From JANWLD01 sp035700225 (lineage in GTDB: Bacteria > Patescibacteriota > Saccharimonadia > Saccharimonadales > 2-12-FULL-41-12), in assembly GCA_035700225.1 (NCBI GenBank), contig DASSOT010000049.1, forward strand, positions 1 to 16,971: a stretch of 16,971 bases of DNA, read 5' to 3'. The position numbers were made by a program, and so were the translations under genes. Below are positions 7,254 through 13,765 of the stretch, piece after piece. Each line of letters begins with the position of its first letter. Position 1 is the stretch's first letter. Under the pieces are notes generated by a model. That model was given only the letters and a program-made list of their open reading frames with translations, ran no database searches and was not told where the DNA came from.

Positions 7254-8108
7254 CTATCTCCTCTTGCCCGCATGACGGCTTCTTACAATGTATTTAGTAG
7301 TACTCTTGCGCCTTCGCGTCTTGTAACCCAGAGTTTTCTGGCCCCAAGGCGTCTTCGGTGCGGCGCCGTGGTTCTTGCCGCCGCCGATACCGTGCCGTCC
7401 GCCGTCGCCGCCACCGTGCGGGTGGTCAGCCGCATTCATTACGACACCGCGTACAGTCGGTCTTATACCTTTGTGGCGGGTCCTTCCGGCCTTTCCGACC
7501 TTGATATTCTGATGTTGTTCATTGCCGATGACACCGATAGATGCCATGCAATCCAGTTTTACAAGCCTGACCTCGCCGCTGGGCAAGCGCAGTTGGGCAT
7601 AGCCGTTGTCCTTGGCCATGAGCTGTATGCTGGTGCCGGCGCTTCTTGCAAGCTGTGCGCCTTTGCCCGGCTCCAATTCTACTGCGTGCAATACGCTACC
7701 GGTAGGTATATTTGCCAGCTTCAAGCGGTTGCCGGCTTCAATCGGGGCTTCTTCGCCCACTTTTACCGTCATCCCGGGCTTCATCTTTGAAGATGCAAGT
7801 ATATAGTGGTAAACACCCTTTTCGTCTTTGACCCTTGCAATCCTTGCGCTCCGATTAGGGTCGTATTCGATTTGTTCAATCTTTAGTTTGGCGTCGCCCA
7901 AAAGCCTGAAATTGACTATACGATAAAATTTCTTGGCGCCACCGCCCTTGTGACGGGTGGTAATCCTGCCCTGGTTGTTGCGCCCGCTCTTCTGTTTCTT
8001 GCTGGCTAACAGTGACTTCAAAGGTTTCTTGGCGGTAATACTGTCAAAATTCTGGGTAGTCATGCCCCTTCTGCCGGGGGTGGTAGGCTTGTATGTCTTG
8101 ACCGGCAT
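7254..8108 (-). CDS. rplB: 50S ribosomal protein L2
   Basis: One of the largest and most conserved ribosomal proteins, needed for subunit association and for the peptidyl-transferase centre. The 284 residues comprise an OB-like N-terminal RNA-binding domain (about 40-120) and an SH3-like C-terminal domain (about 125-200). The signature MNAADHPHGGGDGGRHGIGG places the conserved histidine at residue 229, the same number as in E. coli. GRNNQGRITTRHKGGGAKK at about residues 42-60 is also typical. The basic end is RSRHAGKRR. The start makes a TAATG junction with rplW. The long plus-strand frame across this gene is a shadow. Confidence 0.99.
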   Translation of the reverse strand: MPVKTYKPTTPGRRGMTTQNFDSITAKKPLKSLLASKKQKSGRNNQGRITTRHKGGGAKKFYRIVNFRLLGDAKLKIEQIEYDPNRSARIARVKDEKGVYHYILASSKMKPGMTVKVGEEAPIEAGNRLKLANIPTGSVLHAVELEPGKGAQLARSAGTSIQLMAKDNGYAQLRLPSGEVRLVKLDCMASIGVIGNEQHQNIKVGKAGRTRHKGIRPTVRGVVMNAADHPHGGGDGGRHGIGGGKNHGAAPKTPWGQKTLGYKTRRRKSTTKYIVRSRHAGKRR

Positions 8109-8482
8109 TATTTAGCCTCCTTTTTAGATTTCTTCGCGGCTTTAGCCTCGGCTTTTTTCGCCTTTTCTTCGGCCTCGTCGATACTTGCGAAAATAGGTAT
8201 GGAATCGCCCTCTTTCACGCGCACATATGCCTTCTTAACATCCGGCCTCTTGCCGAGGACTACCTTGCGTACTCCCCCGATGCGGATAGAACGGGCCTTT
8301 TTGCCCTTAGACACTAGCATGCGCACATCTTCTACTTTTACTTTGAACTGCTGTTCGACAGCCTGGGCCACCTGTAGTTTGTTGGCAGATTTAGGAACCA
8401 GGAATGAATACGTGTTCGTCTCATGGCTCTGAGCATAGGCCTTCTCGCTCATCTTTGGCTTAAGAATCATGATCTTGCTCAT
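8108..8482 (-). CDS. rplW: 50S ribosomal protein L23 with Lys/Ala-rich tail
   Basis: Exit-tunnel protein that docks trigger factor and SRP. The core, about residues 1-95, has ILKPKMSEKAYAQSHETNTY, VPKSANKLQVAQAVEQQFKV and VLGKRPDVKKAYVRVKEGDS. The 124 residues exceed the usual 95-100 through a helical Ala/Lys/Glu tail of about 25 residues. As L23 sits at the tunnel exit, this tail would project near the emerging chain, which is an inference. The start overlaps rplD in an ATGA junction. Confidence 0.97.
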   Translation of the reverse strand: MSKIMILKPKMSEKAYAQSHETNTYSFLVPKSANKLQVAQAVEQQFKVKVEDVRMLVSKGKKARSIRIGGVRKVVLGKRPDVKKAYVRVKEGDSIPIFASIDEAEEKAKKAEAKAAKKSKKEAK

Positions 8483-9153
8483 TTCTTAGCCTCCTTATTC
8501 TTAACAGGCTTTTTAACCTTATCGGTAAGCCATTCGGAGATAGAATCCAACGATTTCTTGGCTATCACGACTGTGTCGGCATTCAGAAGATCAAATACGT
8601 TCAGATAGCCGGCCTGTACGACCTTGACTTTCGGAAGGTTGCGCGTAGCCCTGTCTACAGCTCCGCTTTTTTCCTCAGCTACTATAAGAACGCTACCCTG
8701 GGCTTCAATCTTTGCCAGAAGTTTGGCCGTATCCGCCGTTTTGCCGGATTTGCACTCAAAAGTATCGATGACCTTGACCTTGTTTTCTTTGACTGCGATG
8801 CTCAAAGCCTGTTTGACGGCAAGTTTCTTAGCCTTTTGGTTGAGCTTTTTCGAATAATTTTCCTCGCCGGTAGGACCGAAAGTAATACCGCCTCCGCGCC
8901 AGATGGGGTTATACCTGGAACCGAACCTTGCCCGTCCCGTGCCTTTTTGACGCCATGGTTTTTTGGTACTTCCTACTACTTCGCCGCGCGTCTTGGTCCT
9001 GGCCAGATTAGCTCGTTTGTTATCCAGGTAAGCCTGATAAGCTTGCTTGAGCAGACCGTGGCTTTTTACTTCTACGGCAAAAACGTTCTTATCCAGGATC
9101 GCCTTGGCGCCGGACTTCGTACCGGTAGCGGAATATGTGTTAACGCTGGCCAT
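8479..9153 (-). CDS. rplD: 50S ribosomal protein L4
   Basis: Large-subunit protein with an extended loop lining the exit tunnel. In E. coli, L4 is also the autogenous repressor of the S10 operon. The 224 residues contain the tunnel loop TRGEVVGSTKKPWRQKGTGR, ARFGSRYNPIWRGGGITFGP at about residues 57-95, and a globular domain ending with VVIAKKSLDSISEWL and a Lys-rich tail. It lies between rplC (TAATG junction) and rplW. Here rpsJ is not part of the same transcription unit, so any L4 feedback would have to act on the leader upstream of rplC, not upstream of rpsJ. That is untested. Confidence 0.98.
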   Translation of the reverse strand: MASVNTYSATGTKSGAKAILDKNVFAVEVKSHGLLKQAYQAYLDNKRANLARTKTRGEVVGSTKKPWRQKGTGRARFGSRYNPIWRGGGITFGPTGEENYSKKLNQKAKKLAVKQALSIAVKENKVKVIDTFECKSGKTADTAKLLAKIEAQGSVLIVAEEKSGAVDRATRNLPKVKVVQAGYLNVFDLLNADTVVIAKKSLDSISEWLTDKVKKPVKNKEAKK

Positions 9154-9761
9154 TATTTACGCCCCTTTATCACTACCAGGCCTTTTCTTGGCCCGGGTAT
9201 AGCACCGAAAATACCTATTACATTGTTCTCGTTATCAACCAGCGCAATCTTCAGGTTTTTCGTGGTTACGCGCGCATCGCCCATCTGGCCTGCCATTTTC
9301 TTACCCTTGAATATTTTCTGAGGATACATTGAACCGATAGACCCGGGCCTGCGGTAACTGCGTCCGCCATGGGTCTTTCTGCCGCGATGGAAGTTGTGGC
9401 GTTTGATGGTGCCGGCAAAACCTTTGCCTTTGCTTGTGCCTGTGACATCTACGATGTCGCCTTCACTAAAAAGGTCGGCGTTTACACTATCGCCGACCTT
9501 CAGTTCAGGGAGTTCATCTACGCGGATCTCACACATCACCTTAGAGTTCGTCTTGGATGGCTTGAGATACCCCAGTATGGACTGGTTGTGTTTCTTTGAC
9601 TCTTCAAAGCCAAGCTGGACCGCCTGATAACCGTCAGTTTCAGTGTTTTTCATCTGGGTGATGACATTTGCCGGAGCGGAAAGCAAAGTAATAGCAGATA
9701 CACTGCCGTCTTCTGCGACAATACTGCTCATACCGATTTTTCGGGTAATAAGTGCTTTCAA
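9153..9761 (-). CDS. rplC: 50S ribosomal protein L3 (TTG start)
   Basis: Early-assembling large-subunit protein near the peptidyl-transferase centre. The 202 residues include LITRKIGMSSIVAEDGSVSA, DVTGTSKGKGFAGTIKRHNF, HRGRKTHGGRSYRRPGSIGS and KGKKMAGQMGDARVTTKNLK. The best start is a TTG at 9761, because the protein then begins MKALITRKIGMS, as expected for L3. The Shine-Dalgarno AGGAG is 8 nt upstream. A weak TTG start combined with a long leader suggests tuned translation. It is the first gene of the large unit that runs to secY and has its own promoter at 9880-9909. In most bacteria rpsJ would directly precede it. Confidence 0.98.
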   Translation of the reverse strand: MKALITRKIGMSSIVAEDGSVSAITLLSAPANVITQMKNTETDGYQAVQLGFEESKKHNQSILGYLKPSKTNSKVMCEIRVDELPELKVGDSVNADLFSEGDIVDVTGTSKGKGFAGTIKRHNFHRGRKTHGGRSYRRPGSIGSMYPQKIFKGKKMAGQMGDARVTTKNLKIALVDNENNVIGIFGAIPGPRKGLVVIKGRK

Positions 9762-9774
9762 CTTATTCGCTCCT

Positions 9775-9876
9775 TTAATTTAAGCTGACAATAAAATCAT
9801 GGCGGTCGGTGGTTTCTACCTCTGTTACGGGCAGACCTTCCATGACGCGCCATGCGCGATTTTTAGCTCGTACCAT
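9775..9876 (-). CDS. Possible 33-codon leader ORF upstream of rplC
   Basis: An ATG-to-TAA frame of 33 codons fills almost the whole region between the rplC promoter and the rplC Shine-Dalgarno. It begins MVRAKNRAWRVMEG and ends TTDRHDFIVSLN. Its stop lies at the edge of the rplC AGGAG, so ribosomes finishing it would arrive close to the rplC start. I recognise no family. There is no Shine-Dalgarno, and the predicted transcription start (about 9873) falls just inside the ATG, so translation would need a slightly earlier start, or the internal ATG at residue 12. It may be a leader peptide, a gene remnant or chance. Confidence 0.25.
   Translation of the reverse strand: MVRAKNRAWRVMEGLPVTEVETTDRHDFIVSLN
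9846..9858 (-). other. Short GC hairpin in the rplC leader
   Basis: CGCGC-ATG-GCGCG forms a perfect 5-bp stem with a 3-base loop in the leader, about 15 nt after the predicted transcription start. It lies inside the possible leader ORF and holds an out-of-frame ATG in its loop. It is not followed by a U-run, so it is not a terminator. It could be part of a regulatory fold for ribosomal-protein feedback, but it is short. Confidence 0.35.
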
Positions 9877-9879
9877 AAC

Positions 9880-9909
9880 AGATTAGCACAAAATACTAAC
9901 AGTAGTCAA
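9880..9909 (-). promoter_or_regulatory. Promoter for the rplC-secY unit
   Basis: TTGACT (9904-9909), an 18-bp spacer and an extended -10, TGC-TAATCT (hexamer at 9880-9885), read toward rplC. The predicted transcription start is near 9873, giving a leader of about 110 nt. It lies just after the 606-residue gene and drives the whole downstream ribosomal-protein cluster independently of rpsJ. Confidence 0.7.
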
Positions 9910-9929
9910 TATGTGGTAAATACTACAAG

Positions 9930-11750
9930 CTAGGCGGAAGCTAGAATCTTCTTTACAGCTGTATCGATAGCTTCGTCTATCTCGCCTTCGTGGTTATCCA
10001 GGAAGTTTCTGTCTTTCTTCCTCTCTCCATAAAGCTTCACTTTTATAAGCTTACGAAGGTCCATCTTGTGTTTCTCGTCGCTGTTTTGTCCGTTATATCT
10101 AATCTTGTGAGCCCTATCGTAATCAATCAGCTTCGGCCTGATACCCTGGCCGAAGGCTTGCGCCAGAGCGGCAACCTGTATCTGCTCCTGCGGGTCGTCA
10201 AAACTTTCAAAAAAGCGGGTTGTGATTTCTTCAATCTCTTTGGTCAGCGGTTCCATCCGCTCCTTTACACGGCCTTCTCTGCCAGAATGACGCAACCTTC
10301 TGGCTCCTTCACCGACCGCGTCTACGACCCTGCCCGGTATAAGCTTTGATAATCCGCTGGGGACCTCTCCGTCTTCAGCCGGTTCAGGTGCAGGTTCCGG
10401 TTCCGGTTCATCTCCATTGCTGGTAGCGGTAGCGCCCTCTGCCACAGGCTTGAACAACACACCTTCATCACCGGTTTCCCTCGGCCATAATTTTTCACCG
10501 GTTTCAGAATCAAGCAGTGTGGTCCCGCCATCATCATAACCGACTCCTCTTTCTATCACGTGCTTGGACTCAATCCTTGAAGTTATCAATTTCCTTATAA
10601 GTTCGCTACTTCCAACATCCTCTAGTTCTAAAAGATAATCTACGAAACGGAATTGTGGGCTGTCGCCGTCGGCTATATCGATATACTGCGCCAAAAGGTC
10701 CATGTCCTGCAATCTTTCAAAAGCTTGTTCTCTTCTTTTCTCTATGTCCTCTTCGACAGTTTCCTCAGGAATAGGAGTGATGTTTGCCAGATGTGTCAAC
10801 TCGCTCAGCAATTCCCGATCCATGGGCGGGAAGCCATAGTCTTCCAGGGCGCCGTTTATAAGGCTGAGCTTGTGCGCGACAAGAGCTATGTCCTTCGTGC
10901 TGATTATCCGCTCATGCTCCGGTAATTCAGCTAACTGCTCAGGCTCTTCCTCTTTTCTTTCTTCGACTTCCATCTCAAACTCAAACTGCTCCAGCGTAGT
11001 AAAACTGGCGCCGGAACCTCTCTGCCCGTTGTGGTCTATCAAAGGTATCCGCTCATGCCTAAGATTAACAAGCCAGCTTCTGACATTTTTCATGACCTTG
11101 CCGAATTCTTCATCAGTATGTTGCGTAGCTTCTTTAATAGCCTGCCAGACATCGTCCTGCTTCGTTTCTTTGCCTTGTCGGGAAATGATATAAACCAAAG
11201 CAGTCTTTCTTTCGGTTGCATAGCTTGTCTGGTCGGGGCTGGTCCTTTTATCAAACGGCACGCGCTCGCCATCTTCGCCGATTTCGATCTCCTGATTTGA
11301 TACGGTGAGCTTCAAGGCGGTTTTTTTTACTTGCTCGTTTGTCCCAGAAGCTCCCGCTTCCCTTTCTGCGGGGGCAGACGGTTCCTTTACAGCAGAACCG
11401 ACGGATTTTTCACCGATATATGAGCTTACTTTTCTTATCCGGCTTTCGAACTCTTCACGCAGTTTCGGGTCATCTTCAGCTCCGGTCAGCTCTTTCAGCT
11501 CTTCAATCTGTTCTATGCCTTTTTCGGCGGTTTCCCTTATGGCTTCAAGTTCTCCTCTGACAGAATCATCTTCGGTAATCGTAACGATTTCCGTGCCTAA
11601 ATTCGCATGGGCCTCAACATAAGCGCCCTTTATAGAAGGGTCTGCAAAGTCATCACGCTGTATCTGCGCTTCTAGCAATTCTCTCTTGGAGGACAACTCG
11701 TCCAGCCTTATCAGCTGGGGATTGCTACTGATTTCACCGAAATTTTCCAT
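9930..11750 (-). CDS. Unrecognised 606-residue acidic multidomain protein between rpsJ and rplC
   Basis: I do not recognise this protein. It has no signal peptide or membrane segment and looks cytosolic. In order: a charged, probably coiled-coil N-terminus (about 15-110); a Pro/Ala/Gly linker (about 117-140); a segment at about 145-255 whose pattern resembles an OmpR-type winged helix, with strands LKLTVSNQEIEIGEDGERV, helices ERKTALVYIISRQGKETKQD and KNVRSWLVNLRH, then a GSGASFTTL turn; an acidic stretch (255-280); a helical domain (about 280-400); a Glu-Pro repeat linker (448-459); and a basic then mixed helical C-terminus (about 480-606). The frame is intact. It has its own promoter but no Shine-Dalgarno, and breaks the normally invariant rpsJ-rplC adjacency. 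A role in regulation or ribosome biology is only a guess from position. Confidence 0.9.
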   Translation of the reverse strand: MENFGEISSNPQLIRLDELSSKRELLEAQIQRDDFADPSIKGAYVEAHANLGTEIVTITEDDSVRGELEAIRETAEKGIEQIEELKELTGAEDDPKLREEFESRIRKVSSYIGEKSVGSAVKEPSAPAEREAGASGTNEQVKKTALKLTVSNQEIEIGEDGERVPFDKRTSPDQTSYATERKTALVYIISRQGKETKQDDVWQAIKEATQHTDEEFGKVMKNVRSWLVNLRHERIPLIDHNGQRGSGASFTTLEQFEFEMEVEERKEEEPEQLAELPEHERIISTKDIALVAHKLSLINGALEDYGFPPMDRELLSELTHLANITPIPEETVEEDIEKRREQAFERLQDMDLLAQYIDIADGDSPQFRFVDYLLELEDVGSSELIRKLITSRIESKHVIERGVGYDDGGTTLLDSETGEKLWPRETGDEGVLFKPVAEGATATSNGDEPEPEPAPEPAEDGEVPSGLSKLIPGRVVDAVGEGARRLRHSGREGRVKERMEPLTKEIEEITTRFFESFDDPQEQIQVAALAQAFGQGIRPKLIDYDRAHKIRYNGQNSDEKHKMDLRKLIKVKLYGERKKDRNFLDNHEGEIDEAIDTAVKKILASA

Positions 11751-11762
11751 GATTTATAGAAA

Positions 11763-11791
11763 ATTTTATAACTTCTTTGTGTTTTTGTCAA
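11763..11791 (-). promoter_or_regulatory. Near-consensus promoter of the 606-residue gene
   Basis: A perfect -35, TTGACA (11786-11791), a 17-bp spacer and -10 TAAAAT (11763-11768). The predicted start is near 11756, only about 6 nt before the ATG at 11750, so the mRNA would have almost no leader and no Shine-Dalgarno. The -35 lies right against the rpsJ stop codon. Confidence 0.75.
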
Positions 11792-11792
11792 G

Positions 11793-12137
11793 TTACATCT
11801 TGATTTCGGCGTCACAGCCGGCTGGAAGAGAAAGATTCATCAGCGAATCTATAGTCTTCGGAGTAGGGTCAAGTACATCTATCAGGCGCTTATGTACGCG
11901 CATTTCGAACTGCTCGCGGCCCTTTTTATACACATGAGGGCTTTTAACAACCGTAAAAGTACTCCTGCGCGTAGGCAAGGGTATGGGGCCGGAGATATTC
12001 GCTCCCGTACGTATTGCCGTATCGACTATCTGCTTGGCGGACTGGTCGATTACTTTGTGGTCATAAGCTTTGAGGCGTATGCGTATACGCTGTTTGCCGT
12101 CGCCTTTTTTACCATCTGGTGGTGGTGTCGTTGCCAT
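11793..12137 (-). CDS. rpsJ: 30S ribosomal protein S10
   Basis: Small-subunit head protein; in many bacteria it also acts as NusE in transcription antitermination. The core begins QRIRIRLKAYDHKVIDQSAK and has the signature SGPIPLPTRRSTFTVVKSPH, then EQFEMRVHKRLIDVLDPTPK. The 114 residues include about 15 extra N-terminal residues (MATTPPPDGKKGDGK) beyond the usual 100-105. I kept the ATG at 12137 because it has GGAAGGA about 9 nt upstream. The 106 bp upstream (12138-12243) contain a GATAAT-like -10 near 12181 with no good -35, and a small hairpin (CTAGT/ACTAG, 12153-12167), but no convincing promoter. It is separated from both tuf and rplC, which is unusual. Confidence 0.98.
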   Translation of the reverse strand: MATTPPPDGKKGDGKQRIRIRLKAYDHKVIDQSAKQIVDTAIRTGANISGPIPLPTRRSTFTVVKSPHVYKKGREQFEMRVHKRLIDVLDPTPKTIDSLMNLSLPAGCDAEIKM

Positions 12138-12243
12138 AGGTGTTGTTCCTTCCTAGTTGGTTACTAGCTTGCTGTAACATTATCCTGTCTTTCAAAAATA
12201 ACTTTTAGTCAGCAATTTAATTTGATTTATAGACAATAACAGA

Positions 12244-12864
12244 TTAGCTTTGCTCTGTCCAGACCAGCTTCTTTTTTTGTTCCCCGATTATATACTCAAG
12301 TTCCTGAGGGTTGAGCTGGCCTTCTGCGAGCATTTCCTGGGTAAGCATGTACCGTCTGACTCTGGATTTTACAGATCGCGGTTTTCTTATGCCTTCATCT
12401 ACTTTCCATTCGTTATAGTCCAGATGCGCCTGGGCATCCCCCTTTGACTTAACAATTCTGGACAGAGAGTTTCTGTTAGCTCTGGCAACTTTAACCCGCC
12501 AGTGCTCGCCGGGTATCTTGGTCAGATTGACCAAACTCTGCACGACTATCAAAGTATCGACGGCATAGGACCTTACGTCGGGCTCGTCCATATCATTGGC
12601 GCCCTCCATCATCTTTGCCATCACGCTGAAATAGGTTTCCGGTGTATCCTCAATGACATCGTGCAATAATCCGGCCGCCTGCGGGATTTGCCCGTATCCT
12701 TCTGTTTTCAAGCGTTCGGCCACCATGCGCGGGTGGGCTATATAAGGATATCTGCCATATTTTGCACCGGTAGCTTCATGAGCCTGAAAGGCAATCCTAT
12801 CAGCCGTCTCGGTCAAAGCCGTTTCCGGAGTATATATGCATTCACCCGGATTCCTCGAATACAT
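12244..12864 (-). CDS. HD-domain metal-dependent hydrolase, RelA/SpoT-hydrolase-like
   Basis: A 206-residue protein whose N-terminal half matches the HD hydrolase domain found in RelA/SpoT and small (p)ppGpp hydrolases. From the chosen start: AFQAH (His29), GRYPYIAHPRMVAERL (His44), AAGLLHDVIEDT (His68-Asp69, Glu72-Asp73). The later aspartate motif is less standard; GDAQAHLDYN (Asp143) is the best candidate. There is no synthetase or TGS domain. The substrate could be (p)ppGpp or another nucleotide; the sequence does not decide. A longer TTG start at 12912 would overlap the patatin gene and place the promoter inside the coding region, so I use the second of two adjacent ATGs (12864), exactly where the predicted transcript starts. 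The ATG at 12867 is the alternative. Confidence 0.85.
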   Translation of the reverse strand: MYSRNPGECIYTPETALTETADRIAFQAHEATGAKYGRYPYIAHPRMVAERLKTEGYGQIPQAAGLLHDVIEDTPETYFSVMAKMMEGANDMDEPDVRSYAVDTLIVVQSLVNLTKIPGEHWRVKVARANRNSLSRIVKSKGDAQAHLDYNEWKVDEGIRKPRSVKSRVRRYMLTQEMLAEGQLNPQELEYIIGEQKKKLVWTEQS

Positions 12865-12870
12865 CATATA

Positions 12871-12879
12871 ATTATAACA
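12871..12879 (-). promoter_or_regulatory. Extended -10 promoter for a leaderless HD-hydrolase mRNA
   Basis: TGT-TATAAT is a perfect extended -10, with the hexamer at 12871-12876. The upstream -35 is poor (TTTATT at 17 bp). Counting seven bases on from the hexamer puts +1 at 12864, the A of the second ATG, so the transcript would be leaderless. Confidence 0.65.
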
Positions 12880-12904
12880 TATTTTAGCGTAAAAATAAAG
12901 CCTA

Positions 12905-13687
12905 TTATTCAAACTGTCCCTGTACGGGCATATATAAAGCTTGTTCGGTGTATTCCATGGCGTAATTCAGCGCCTTAGGACCTTCTTCTAGAGCAGAAGG
13001 TTTTACCGCAGGGATACCAGGTATCTGCATAATGGCTACATTTGTTCGCCCATCAAATGCTTGCGTATGACCCCTGTCAAACCTTGATCTGAACCCGGCA
13101 GGCTCGGCTCCGGCATAGAATGTTCTTTTATCCAAAGGGGAGCCTACAAGTCCCGCATGGTCTTTTATACCCCCGTCTAGCTTCGCATGTCCGTTTATTA
13201 TTTGCGGCTGTATTACAAAAGGAAATGCGGATGAAGCAGTCAAAGCAAGTGCTAAATCTCCCTCGGTCAGCGCTTCAGCAGACCAGCTGGATACGTCCGT
13301 TACAGAAACGGTAAGCGGTTTATCCAAATCTTCAATCCGAGCGTCTCCCACTGCATCGCGGAACTTTCTTTCAAGTAGGCGTCCTTTTATAAGCCCCGGC
13401 CTGCCTTTAAGAAGGCCGAACGTACGGTCAGCATCCCAAACTTCTTCGCGCTTGATACTAGTCAGAAAGTCTTCCATGTCTTCAGGTTCCATGCCGAAAG
13501 CCCTTAAACCTGCCGCTTCCGCCCCAGCGCTTGCACCACGCATGCTGGCTGGTTCTACACCGTGTTTTTTTAATGCTTTCAATACGCCCGTCAGCGCAAA
13601 AACACGTAGCCAGCCTGCCGGCATAGCCATTTCGTATTGCTCAGCAGACAACCACTCACCAAGAATCTGAGTTTCAGGATTTGACAT
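12905..13687 (-). CDS. Patatin-like phospholipase family protein with altered oxyanion loop
   Basis: A 260-residue patatin-domain acyl hydrolase candidate. The nucleophile elbow is GASAGAEA (Ser53) and the catalytic aspartate is in LDGGIKDHAG (Asp171), the Ser-Asp dyad of the family. TGVLKALKKHGVEPASMRGA and TASSAFPFVIQPQIINGHAKLDGG are typical spacing landmarks. The usual glycine-rich oxyanion loop (GGGxRG) is replaced by MPAGWLRVFALTG (about residues 22-34), so activity or substrate may differ. No signal peptide or membrane helix is seen, so it is probably cytosolic. It starts 20 bp after the tuf terminator, with no clear Shine-Dalgarno or promoter, and may depend on read-through. Its stop lies 40 bp before the HD-hydrolase start. 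Confidence 0.88.
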   Translation of the reverse strand: MSNPETQILGEWLSAEQYEMAMPAGWLRVFALTGVLKALKKHGVEPASMRGASAGAEAAGLRAFGMEPEDMEDFLTSIKREEVWDADRTFGLLKGRPGLIKGRLLERKFRDAVGDARIEDLDKPLTVSVTDVSSWSAEALTEGDLALALTASSAFPFVIQPQIINGHAKLDGGIKDHAGLVGSPLDKRTFYAGAEPAGFRSRFDRGHTQAFDGRTNVAIMQIPGIPAVKPSALEEGPKALNYAMEYTEQALYMPVQGQFE

Positions 13688-13706
13688 AATTAATCAAATG
13701 TAACAT

Positions 13707-13730
13707 AAAAAGCCCTGAATTAACAGGGCT
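13707..13730 (-). terminator. Intrinsic terminator of tuf
   Basis: AGCCCTG, a 6-base loop TTAATT, CAGGGCT, then a run of five T (read toward lower coordinates). It begins 35 bp after the tuf stop and just before the patatin gene, separating tuf transcription from the genes that follow. A weaker CTCTTTT on the other side would allow some activity in the opposite direction. Confidence 0.9.
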
Positions 13731-13744
13731 CTTTTGGCTTCTCG

Positions 13745-13760
13745 TCCGCCTGATGGCGGA
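13745..13760 (-). other. Second hairpin between tuf stop and terminator
   Basis: TCCGCC-ATCA-GGCGGA is a perfect 6-bp stem with a 4-base loop, 5 bp after the tuf stop. It has no U-run, so it is probably an mRNA 3'-end stabiliser or an accessory to the terminator at 13707-13730. Confidence 0.5.
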
Positions 13761-13765
13761 TTTAA

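Noticed and set aside
6981..7790. 269-codon plus-strand frame across rpsS and rplB
   Set aside because: Antisense to certain genes, with a composition explained by the reverse complement of L2 and S19.
2102..9153. Possible alternative genetic code (UGA as Gly) as in some CPR groups
   Set aside because: UGA is used as a normal stop at several gene junctions here, and no long frame needs UGA to be read through.
10380..10410. Imperfect short repeat of GGTTCC/GGTTCA type
   Set aside because: It encodes the Glu-Pro linker of the 606-residue protein and is explained by that coding; it is not an independent DNA repeat.
12236..12248. 13-base match (GCTAATCTGTTAT on the minus strand) to 9875-9887 at the rplC promoter
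   Set aside because: A few exact 13-base repeats are expected by chance in 17 kb. At 12236-12248 no -35 accompanies it, so I do not call a shared operator.
12868..12912. TTG start adding 16 residues to the HD hydrolase
   Set aside because: It would overlap the patatin gene and put a perfect extended -10 inside the coding sequence; the added residues are not part of the HD fold.
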